The notes below the pieces were generated by a model. It searched no databases and was not told where the DNA came from. It saw only the letters and a program-made list of their open reading frames with translations. Positions 24,601 through 36,600 of a DNA stretch of 64,000 bases are shown here, piece by piece (position 1 is the stretch's first letter; each line of letters starts with the position of its first letter). The stretch is from Girardinichthys multiradiatus. Taxonomy: Eukaryota > Chordata > Actinopteri > Cyprinodontiformes > Goodeidae. The position numbers and the translations under genes are program-made. The stretch covers positions 47,989,873-48,053,872 of the forward strand of contig NC_061815.1 in the NCBI RefSeq assembly GCF_021462225.1, written 5' to 3'.

Positions 24601-27600
24601 CAAAATATTAAAATGCACACAACATTATGGGTGAAAAGAGGACAAATTGTTGGTGCACGTCTTCCTGGCGTGTCTGTGACCAAGACAGAAAGTCTTTGTG
24701 ATGTATGAAGAGCCACGGTATCCAAGGTAATGTCAGCATACCACCAAGAAGGACGAACCACATCCAACAGGATTAACTGTGGACGCAAGAGGAAGCTGTC
24801 TGAAAGGGATGTTCGGGTGCTAACCTGGATTGTATCCAAAAAACATAAAACCACGACTGCCCAAATCACGGCAGAATTAAATGTGCACCTCAACTCTCCT
24901 GTTTCCACCAGAACTGTTCGTCAGGAGCTCCACAGGGTCAATATACACGGCCGGGCTGCTATAGCCAAACCTTTGGTCTCTCATGCCAATGCCAAACGTC
25001 AGTTTCAATGGTGCAAGGAGCGCAAATCTTGGGCTGTGGACAATGTGAAACATGTATTGTTCTCTGATGAGTCCACCTTTACTGTTTTCCCCACATCCGG
25101 AAGAGTTACGGTGTGGAGAAGCCCTGAAGAAGCGTACCACCCCGACTGTTGCATGTCCAGAGTGAAGCATGGAGGTGGATCAGTGATGGTTTGGGCTGCC
25201 ATGTCGTGGCTTAAAATCCCTCTGACCACTGTGCAGGACTTGTATATGTCATTCCCAAGACGAATTGACGCTGTATTGGCTGCAAAAGGAGGGCCTACAG
25301 CATAGTAATAAATTATTGTGGTCTAAAACCAGGTGTTTCAGTTTTATTGTCCAACCCCTGTAGATTTCTTTTGTTTTGGTTTTATTTTTGTCTCACATAC
25401 ATATTTAAGATCATTACACCAATTTTAATATAAGACACAGATTACCTGAGTAAATACAAAATGCAGCTTTCAAAGGCATTATTTCATTTATTGAAAACGC
25501 AATCCAAACCAACCTGGTCCTAAATGAAAAAGTAATTACGCCCTAAACCAAAAAACTGGTTGGTCCATCCTTGGCAGCAACAACTGACATCAAGCATTTT
25601 CATAACTGACAATGAGTGTTTTACATCACTGTCCTTTGCAAAACTGTTTTAATAAGGCCATTTTGGAGGGATCATGCTCAACCTGTTAAAGCTCATAAAC
25701 ACAGTATCCCTATTGAATTTAAGTCTAAACTTTTTTTTTGTTTTTTTTTTGAGTCATTCAGAGCTGGACTTCCTGGTCTTCTAAGAATCATTGTCTTGTA
25801 GCTTAAGGTCACAAACTGACAGCTCCACATTCCTTGTTTAATTGCAACGTTTCTTTAATGCTCTTCTAGTTTTACACCAAATATATGCAGCACTTATCTT
25901 CCAAGAAGTTCTACTCATCTGTCTCATCTGTTCTTGAATTTCTTTAGAATGGGGAGGATTTGTCACTTTTTGAGATCTTTAGCCTACTTCATGGTGCTAC
26001 AGGCCAGGCATCTTGCCTGGGTGAAATGTCTAGTGAAATTGAGCTCACCTTTCACTTAAACAGATTTTTGTATTTATTTATATTTGTCTGATATTTTTTT
26101 TTCATGATCTAAAACATTTAAGTGTGACAAAAAAAAGTAAAATGTGCAAGTCAAAATTACCAGAAAAGGAAGAAAACTATATAATGCACTTTCACTGACC
26201 CCCAGAAATATTAGGGGAATAAAGGATCTCACTTTTCATGCTGTGTCTAGGTTTTAGCTTGGTGATTGAAAAGTAAAATGGCATGGTGGTCAGACCTTTA
26301 TTCACACACATCTTTCCACTCATAGAAATTTGAAATCTTTTCCCCATCCATCTCCATAATTAGGAAAGACATCCTGTCTTCAGCATGTAATTGGAATGAT
26401 TTACGTCCTCATGCCAAGTTGGCTTCTCTCTGAAATGACTGATTCGGCCAGTTGGCTTATTTTAAAGTGGCAGATGTTGATTAAATGTACATTGGGCCGT
26501 CATCATCAGAGAGACACATACATGACAAAAACACAAAAAACGCCTTAAAATGATGGAGGTCACTGCACTGTTGGCTCACTGTTCACTGGTTATGAGAGTT
26601 AATTTCAGGATTAAAAGGGTGAATGTTGAGAGCAAATCTGAATTGGAAGGGGAACATGCTAATCCACCCTGGAAATCAGCTAATGCACCTGCACAGGCAT
26701 CCGCCACTACATAACGGATGCTGGAAACGATGTAGCAGGGTGCTGCTATGAACCAACATACATGCTCAGCAACCCTTCACCAGACAAATAATGGTTCACG
26801 ACTCCAAGCAGCTCTTCTACAACGACAAGAGGTTAAGAACACGTGTCAGCTTTATTGAATTAAATTTAAACAACACGAAAAGAACATAATCTCTTGGCTT
26901 CACATTGTAGGAAAAGTCAAAGGTTTTTACTGAGAATATTGTGTCAGAAATTGATTGTTTTAGAACAAACATGCGCTTGGTTTCAGTCATGCAGCCTTGT
27001 ACAAATGGAATCATCCTGAACCTCCTTTAGCTACTGTTTCCTTTAAGCCTGTGTTTATATTCTGACTTCAATGGTCAATGTAGCAAATGGCTGAATCAAT
27101 ATTTCAATATGAGTGGTTAAATTGAGAATAGCCATGGTAATACCGGATGGTGCTTCATAAACACAGGAAGACATGTTTTCCTCTCTGTGGGTTAGAACTC
27201 CACCTCTGCGCTGTCTAGCAAAAAGACTGTCATTGCACATGACCTTCTCTGCTGCCTGTGTTGATTCTTCAAGGGGATGACTTTGACTTTCTTAGTTTCT
27301 TTACCAGGCTCTGTGAGAAACATGAGGCTTCCTTTCTGACTTTCTTTATTCTAGGTTTGCTGACATCTCACAATTTGTGTAGTTTAAACATAAATAGTAA
27401 AAAGGTGTTTCTCAGAACATCTGGTGAAGAATCAGATTTCCATGTATCAGAGAAAAGGCGAAAGAGAGCCTTAAAAACAAAAACAGAAAATATCACTCTA
27501 AGATGTTTCAATTTCATTGTCTTTATTCTCTTTCCTCTTTTTCTGCTTCCACTGCACCCTGTCATAGAAATAAAGACTTTAGACACAGGTAGGTGTATCA

Positions 27601-30600
27601 TTCTAGTGCATGTTTGATTTTGTCCTTTCTGTATGTAAATGTCTCTGGAAATACTTGAATAACTCACAGGTTGATTGAATGACTGGTAAATTCTCTGGTA
27701 CTTGGCTAAACAGATTCAGATCGTATTTAGCACCCTGATACTTTGTGTCATTTGTAAGTTAGAAATCTGACCCAACAGGATCACATGTGGGGTTCCTCAA
27801 GTCTCCATTCTTAGCACAATTTTATTCAAAACATATGTTCTCCCATTAGCTTAGATTTGTGGAGATGTTGGAGATCAGTGTTCAAATAGATTCCTTGAGG
27901 CAAAATACCACTTAGGATGCAAGAAACTTAGGCATCAAAACAGGATGCAGGGAAAGTACCTGATCATTTTATTTTCAGTTTGTATCATTGTGAATCTAGA
28001 AAACTGCGCAGGCTACTTGATTTCTCTTTTTTCATTTAACTTCCATTACCTCTATTCCTTAACCTTCGCAGTAAACAGGTTTACTTTGTGTATCAGTGGT
28101 GCTATACAAATAAATTGGCCTTGCCTTTCAGAGTTGTTGAAGCACTAGCAATTAACTTTTGTAGTTATAGCAAATCAGTGATGGCTTGATTACATCCAAA
28201 CACGAGGGAGAGTACACAGACTTTCAGAATCAGTACATCTGCTTTATGTAAAAGAGGAAAACACGCATAAGGAGCTCTAACTGATTTCAAAAATTATGCA
28301 TAAACGCAAAGAGACGCCTACATATCCAACATCAGAGCTCTGAAATAAAGTTCAGCATCATCTCAAAGCCTGTAATTACATTTCTAGTGATGGTGTTTGG
28401 CAGATGTTTCCTTCCGGAGGGTCTTGCACCACTGCTCTGTATTCATGAACATGGCAACATCACTGTATCAAGTAAAGATGCTTCTTGGTGGAAATTAGAT
28501 GTCCCAGTGATTAACATGACAAGAGCAAGGGGTTATCCAGACAGTAAAACTGCCGTAACTTTATTAAGCTGGCTACCACGACAACGCCTCTGGTGAGATG
28601 ACCAGATTATGAGAAATGGATAAGGGACCTTTGTGTGAATCTCAAATCTAATTTGCCTGATTCATGCAGTGAACTCAGATTTCCTGATCATTTCAAGCAC
28701 TCAGCTCAATGAAAAGGCTGTCGGCCCTAATGAATTCAACACTACTACATGTTAATTAGACACCAAGATAGGTTTAAAAAGGTGTAAAACTCAAGACTGG
28801 ATGAAAGGAATACCGAATCATGCTGCTCAAAGGGTTTTAAACTTGCCCTAATTTCTTTCTTCTTTGCTTTTGTGGTGCCGCATTTTCTTGTAATTTTTAC
28901 AACCGGTCCATCCATAGTTCTGCAAGCTTTCTCAAAGTTTGACAGAAAGGTCTAAAAGTCTGCTAAGGGGTGCTCGTGGCTATATTTTCCACCAGTCTGT
29001 GACAGGGTGGTTAATTGCCCTAACAGCCAAAAAATGATAAAATCATAAAGAAACAGAAACGAGTTCAGAAAAGATTAAAAAACTGCCAAAATCTGAAATT
29101 ATTTCTGATGAAAACTGATGATAAAAGGTCATTTAAAAAGGAAGATGAAAAAAAAATGTTTGACTCTTTGGAATTAGAAAAAAAAAAGATATATTTGGAG
29201 AGCTCTGCACAGTGCTGTTCATGGGCAACACAAATAAGCCAGTGAGTGGAGCATGGAGACAGAGTGACAGCAGCAGCTTGATGCTTTGAGAGCTGCTGAA
29301 TTCCAGATCAGTCAGAGGTTTCTGAATCCCTGCAAGGCAATGCCAGCTTCCAGGACTCTATGATTGTCTGACCAGGAGGTGACTGACACATGTGTTAGCA
29401 CCTGTGACAGGTTTGGTCAAACTGTTGAGCTGTAGTAAAAAAATAAAATGCTGAAAAGTTCCGGCAAAAAAAAAAACGAAAATACATTTTTGAAACAAAC
29501 GAATAGCTGGCTGTTAGTAATTCAAGACATCATTAAATTTCTCTTTAAATGTACATTTGTATTACCATCAGAAAGTGCACAAAGGTAATATTTGTTGCAT
29601 AAATGTTTTATTGAACCGTAAAACACAGGGACTGGTGTCTCATTTATTATGTCCAACCCCCTGCAGGTTGACTGTAAAATAAGGGGTTACTAATGTTTGA
29701 CTTGTTGAATTTTTTATAAGATCTCAAATAGTGCCCACATATTTTGAACATTTACTTGGACTTATGATGGCCGTCAAGTTTTATGACCACATCTTTATCA
29801 TTTTACAAAGATGTTTCATTGCCACATTTATTTTGCCGCCATGTTATCCAGATCCAGAGCCGGACCAGTATTGACTGAGGTAACAATAAGCTGCAATACA
29901 ACCAGAGAAGCAACATTTACAACGGAACAGTGAAGCAAGCTGATTTCATTTTTATGGACTCTGCTTTTAGCTCTTTAATTATCCTTGAGTACCTGATATG
30001 TTTCAGTTCTGCCTGAGGTCAGTTGTTTTTAAATAGCTCCAGTTTGCTAAAGTCCAATGTCACACACATTTAGCAGTTAGTTTGTCTACGCGATTATTAT
30101 ACTGATAGAAAATATCAGTCATGTTGCAGTTCCTTTTTGCTTATATTTACGCTGCAACCTATTATATTACTGTAAATAATGCAAATCAAGCAGAAAGAGA
30201 TTAATTGTTGCACTTTGTCAACATAACCCAGTCATTTCTGTAATTTCCAGAGGCTTCTCCCCACAGGAGTCTCATAACAGATGAAATGATCTGCCACGCA
30301 AGTTGTCATTTCTGCTTCGCAAACTGGAACCCCACTGTGGTGGTATCCAGTTAAATTTTGTCTCAGTTCCATGTTGCAACCTTTTGTTTTCCAGTTTTTC
30401 TTTTTATCCTCAAAGGTTCAAACATTTTCCAGATGTGGGAATTATTTATAGTGTTTTGTCACAACATTAAAAATTCACAAATTATTTCCTCCCGAAGTTC
30501 ATTATCTGTTCTCATGGCAATGTTGCTTCTAACTTAAAGTTGATAATAAGCTCTGGACTTTAAGCAGCAGCTGTGTAACTACAAAGAAGCTGCTTTTAAT

Positions 30601-33600
30601 TCCAGGTTTCAAAAAATAACATTTTTAATGACAGCTTGAACGTCAAGTATATAATATTTTTCCGTAGACTAGGTGCAGAATACACTAAGAGATCATTTAT
30701 TCCATGCATACACAGAGGGCACATCATGCTTATGCTTACTTTCCATTCTTCCATGGTACTCTTCTTTTTTATTTGCTATTATGCAGAGCTCCAGCTATTT
30801 CAGATTTCTTTACAGTTGTTATCTGCAGCCATTGTCAAATCCCACAGGGTCAAGGCTTTGTGGTAAATGAAATGGTCTTTGAAATTGTCAACTTAAATAG
30901 AATTATTGGTGGTTTATGCACTCCAGCATAATATAGGAGACAGTATACAGTCACACAGAAACATTTTTTCTTAACCTCAGTACCTTTGGCTTCACCAGAC
31001 ACTGCAGATATATTTCCAATTCAGTTTGCATTTGTGCACCTAGCTGAGATAAACACCTAGAAGGAGCAGATCTATAATTTTGCCTTCAGGTGGCTTGTGA
31101 TTAAAGACAAAGTTACTGCTGAGAATGACACTGAGTGTAAGATTTGGCAGACCTGGTTGTTAATGTTTTATTGCTTTAGGTGTTATCTCTGTCAACAGTA
31201 ACAGTGAAAGGTTTAAGGTGCTCAAATTGTTTAATAAACTGAGGAACCGAATTGTGAATTTTAAATTGCCCTTTCACCTGCTTGAACGTGTCATCTCTTC
31301 TAACATTTAGCAACGTGGAAGCATCTGGTGGGGTGGGGGGATCCACAATCTCTCTAGATGAGACATTCTCCTGGATTTCCTTTTTGTTCTCCTCAACTCT
31401 CAGCTCACTCCAAAGATTTTCTAAAAGATTTAGGTCTGGGGTATGTGATGGCCAGTTAAGACACTTGTTTTTCTGCCTGGTTATCCATTATCCTGCTGAA
31501 TGACCCAAGGACAACTCATTTTCAAACATACCACTAGATAATAGTACTAACATCTTGCTTAGTTAATGATGCCAAGGACTCTATCCCGGTTCCCAAGCCC
31601 ACTGCATCACATATCCTCCAACAGTGGGCAGGAGGGACTCCTCCTTTGTTTCATGTGAAACCCACATGGGGGGGTTTGTTGCCAAAGAGATCAGTCTTAG
31701 TCTCCTCTGATCAAAGCGCACCGCTCCAGTTAAAATCCCAGTAGAGTCTAGCAAATTTCGCATTTTCATGTTTTTGCTGATAGGACAGAAAAATCTTTTC
31801 TTGCATGACTCCCAAACAAGATGGATTATTAATTTAAAGTTGTCATAAACTGTGACTAACCTAAACATTTTTCAATAAAAGTATTCATTTATATGGAGAT
31901 TGCCAATGGAATCACCAGAGTTTCTGTTAAAAACAGATCAAATGTTCTCAAAGATGAATTTATTTTGAACACCTTCAGCAGGTGTGCCAGTAAATGTGGT
32001 CGGCTCGGTACGTATGTTTGTATTTATGTGTTTATCTTCGAATTCTGATTCTGTCTGTCTGTGCTACTTCATTTTGTGTGTTTATCTCCAGATTGAACAA
32101 TTCATTTATAATAAAACTGTGTTTTTTTGCTTGAAGTTTCTCAGAGTATTTACTGAGGGCAGTTTTCTAACTCGTGAATCCCAAGAGTGAGTCCCAGATG
32201 GTGCCGGCTTAATTTTATCAGTGCTCCGTTTGTTTATGAATAGAATTTAATTAAACCAGAACCGAGTAGAAAAATACATTAATAACCCCAAAGGAATTTA
32301 ATGTTCTAGTAAACTGTTAATGAAAATAAAAGCAAGAAATAAACATGTATAAATGCATGTATATTCAAATTCAAAAATACTTTATTAATCCCAAAGGGAA
32401 ACTAATATGTTGTATTGGCTCAGAGTGTCAGTGTTACTATAAGCAGCAATAACCTGCTGGTCCACTTTTTTTTCATCAGGGCTGGAGACGTCTGGTTGAA
32501 TGTAGTTTCTAATACATTAGAGAGATTGATGAATAGGATCAAATCTTACAGATGGATTTGAACCATTAAAAACCGGTCCATCTCCTCTCTAAGGAAGAAG
32601 CTTTTAAAGATGAATGCTGTCTGCAGTTTTAATTTATACTGAGTTATTGCCTTGAACACAGCAACAACCCAGCGCACCGGTATTACCTGGCAACCGATCC
32701 AGTAACTGGACAGATGTACGTCTCGGACACAAACTCCCGACGGATCTACCGACCGAAGATCCTGAGCGGAACCAAGGAGCTGCAGTCGAACACTGAGGTG
32801 GTCGCAGGAACCGGAGAACACTGTCTGCCCTTTGATGAGAACCACTGTGGCGATGGAGGGAAAGCTCCAGAGGCCTCTCTCACTGGACCCAAAGGTATCA
32901 TTTAAAATTAATGAAGATGTTCTGCTCAATGAAGGGGTGGAACACAGTGATGGATTTCTCATCTCGAAGTGGCACCTGGTAGATTTGAATTTATGTGTGC
33001 TTTAGGCTCCATGCCAAATGACGGCTAACTGATTTGTATTTACTTCATTTGGGTTGTGGTTCTCCTGTGAAATTCAAAGTAAACCGACGCGGTTCTGCTC
33101 CATGTTAAAAAAGCTGTAACCTCCAGAAATGCAACGTATATTTTATTTTACATGTGAGGATATTCCTGTAAAAGATTATTTCAAATATTAATGTTATTTT
33201 GTTGTTTTTTCTTTCTCTTTCTCAAAGCCATGAAAAAGTATTCATACCCCTTGAAACTTTTCACATTTTACGGTTTCAACCAAAGTAGAGCATAACTATG
33301 AAGTGGAAAAAAAGATGATTCCAGTTTTTTATTGTTTTTTTTTTTTCACAAATATAATTTTGAAAAGTGTGACGTGTATGTATTCACCCCCCTTTACACT
33401 GATACTCCTAAAGAAAATCCAGAGCAACCTTATTGCCTTCAGAGGTCACCTAATTAGTAAACACCCGTGTGTAATTTAATGTCAGTTTTAAAGCAGCTGT
33501 TCTGTTTCTGACCTGAGAGGTTTGTTGCAGAACATTAGAGAACCACCAGCATCATGAAGACCAAGGTCCACATCATCTAGGTCAAGCGGGAGAGATGTGA

Positions 33601-36600
33601 AGAACTTTAAAGCAGGGTTAGGTTCTAAAACAATGTCCAGCTTTTAAGATCTCACGTCAGCACAATTTATTCCATCATCTGAAAATGGAAAGGGTAAGGT
33701 GCAAGTGCAAACCTATCAGGACCTAAACTGACACGTGGTTCTACAAAGTATTGACTCAGGGGCACTGAACACAAATGCTCGCCACACTTTTCTGAGATGT
33801 ATTTGTTAAAAAAAAAGTTTGTGGTTCTAACGTGATAAAATAGGAAAAAGTTCAAGGGCCCTGAATTGTTCTGTCAAGCACTGTAAAAGTCAAGTTTCCT
33901 GGCTATTAGTGCTGCTTGTGAAATAACTGCTGCCCACAAGCCGATAAGTGCTTTGCACAACCTGTTGTTCACATTCGAAAAGCACAGGTCCATTTGTGGC
34001 ACAATTGCTGCCTTTTCCATAAATTCTTTTGGAATAAAAGGCTAGGATGAATTGTTTTGCGCTGGTTGCTGTCTTCTTTTGAGTGCCAACTGTAATAGCT
34101 AAGCTTCGGCTAGGTGATAAAGGCAATCTGAGGGAACGACTCTAATGATGGAGTGGGTGGAAGCTGAGACAAGAGAAGAAACAGCAGATGGCTCCATTTT
34201 TTTCTTCCTTTTTCTCTTCTCAGACATTTGCCGAACTCTGCTCAAATGTGACACATTTCATCTGTCTGAGAATCGCAGGCTGTCAGATAGCCAGCTCCCA
34301 AGGATTCACCGTGAGCTCCCACAGCTCGTCAATGTTTTAGCAGAAAGCAATCTTGTGCAGGCTTGCCCACAGGTCAAACCAAACCACTAACCTTCCACAG
34401 AAGCTTTTAAAGACTGCATTGAAAAAGAAATTCTCTGGAGGTAAGAGTAAAGTCATAGCACATTTAGAACAGTTAAATTATTTGAAAAACTATAAAGTAA
34501 CCGTCCACTGTACTTTGTGGGATCAGCGGCTCTCTGTCTTTGAAATTAAATCCCAGATCGCGGCATGTTAAAACCAGTATGGAGGATAAAAAACAGCCTT
34601 GCTGGATATGAGGTATGGCTGAATTCCCAAAGGCAATGATCTCTATTAAGCAGCACAGTGACACGGAGAGTGATGTGGAAGCTGGTACACCCAGTTTGGG
34701 ACATATGGTTATTGCAAACCCACACTAGCTTGGGTTTGGCGAAGAGATTTGAGCTAACAGTCAATCAATGAGACAATTTAGCCCTCACTTGTCACCAAGG
34801 CAACTGCGTGTCTTTAACCTCTTTCAAGAAAAATTGTCAGCAGCTGTCAGTTGTATTCTCTTGCTTATTTGTTTCTCAAATGATGTGTGGATCGTGATGA
34901 TTGCAGAAGTCAAAGAATCTCCACGAAGCACCAGTCATTGACACCCCCACCTTTTGAGGTCGTCTTTAGACGTGGAGGTTACAAGGCGAGGCATGTGCAT
35001 ATATATATACCGTATGAATACAGCCTTTCCCACTTCTGCCTGAGAAATTATTTAATACCAGAAAAGCAGCCTGTGAATTATTGATGGCTGTGCTTTTTGC
35101 AGTGACCTGAATAATGGGAAGGCAAGCTTGACACATGTATCCATCGTGTTCTGTCCACTGAGTTATGCAAGCAGAGATGTGGCATATCCACCATGTTTGC
35201 CTATTATCACAAGCTCTTTCCCCCCCTGTTTTCTCTCCTTTTCTCTCACCCCCCTCTTCCCTTACCCACCTCCTACCTGCTTTCAACAGGCATTGCTGTG
35301 AACAAGAATGGGCTGATTTATTTCGTTGACGGCACCACGATCAGAAAGGTGGACCAGAACGGCATCATCTCCACTTTCCTCGGCTCCAACGACCTGACAT
35401 CGGCTCGTCCCCTGACCTGTGACAGCAGCATGGACATCAATCAGGTGACTTAAACAAAGAAGTGCCAGAAAGCTGTGAACACGTTTGCAGAGTGTGTCAC
35501 AGTGCCACCTTGTGCTCCCAGCTCGGTAACCCCAATTCAGAGCCATCCCTCCACAGTGAGATGTGGTTACCGACACACACTGAGTGCAACTGCACAAACA
35601 CAGTATATAGCTAGTTTACAAGGAAAGCAACACATGTAGGGGACTTTTTTTACACTTCACTGGTTATAATATTACCAGGAGTTTCTAAATTCTTTGGTAA
35701 ATTAGGTTTTTTGAATGCTGCTGGAATAGGAAAACGGTTATCTCTCTGAAAACTGAAACTTTTGCCTCAGAAAGTGTGCTTACTATCTGGCAGCAAATAT
35801 TTGTCAGCATATTGAAATCTGGAAAGTTAAATTAAATGCATTTAATATTCAGTTGTGACTCAATTACTTACTTATGCAAATTGATTTTGATTACCCTGAA
35901 AGACGGATCAATTATTAAATGGATTTGTTTGTGATATTAATTGTTAATGGTGATATTGTTCTTGAACTCACAAGCGGATTTTGTTAAATTTTGGAACAGC
36001 CAAGTTTCTTTTCTGATATCTTGCTTAAGATGTGGTTGTTTTTCACCAAAAAGACACTCTCAAAGGGGACATATTATGCTTTTAAATTGTCCTATTTAAA
36101 TCATTCAGATGTAGTCTGTATAAAGTGGAACTGCAATGCTTTGGTTTGAATTTGTCATTATTGTAGTTTCTCAAGCGTTCATTGTACTAATATTTTAAGC
36201 TTACTTTTTGACTGTCTCGTTTTGCTACGGTTTTATTAAATGCAAATGAGGCACTTCACACCCCGCCCCCTCCAGGCGGTGGAGCCTTCCACTCCATCAT
36301 GTAATTTGTAATCCCATTACATTATGTTACTGACAATATTTTTACACCAACTACATGTAAGATACCTTTAAAAATGTTAATGCTACCACAAATTGAATGA
36401 ACACAACTTTTAAACAAGACCCCACCATAGTTAACGAGTTAGCTAACGCCAGCATCAAGAACATTACTGAATGCATTTGGATCATGTATTTCCCAAGGCA
36501 AACAGGACAACCAAACAGATTGCAAAACTGTGTTTAATTTTGTGATGTCCTTAAAGAGCTAAAATTAGCAGGAGGCATGAAGCTGTGCTATTAAAGAAAC

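Larger units (their letters stand above)
23835..27567. other. tenm3 intron upstream of the microexon
   Basis: Intron of 3.7 kb, GTAAGA...TAG. It holds a palindrome-rich AT repeat (24220-24495), an internally deleted Tc1 (24496-25360) and a second Tc1-type relic (25390-26160). Nothing recognised from 26170 to 27500. The last 50 bases are pyrimidine-rich, serving the microexon acceptor. Confidence 0.88.
27589..32661. other. tenm3 intron downstream of the microexon
   Basis: Intron of 5.1 kb, GTAGGT...CAG. It holds a decayed Tc1 end (about 29630-29665), a minus-strand Tc1 transposase relic (31310-31870) and a short SINE/LINE-tail-like stretch near 32365-32405. Otherwise unremarkable AT-rich sequence. 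Confidence 0.85.

Noticed and set aside
29630..29665. Tc1-like terminal sequence (ggtgtctcatttat / gtccaacccc)
   Set aside because: Resembles the 25335-25360 terminus but is too short and isolated to annotate as an element.
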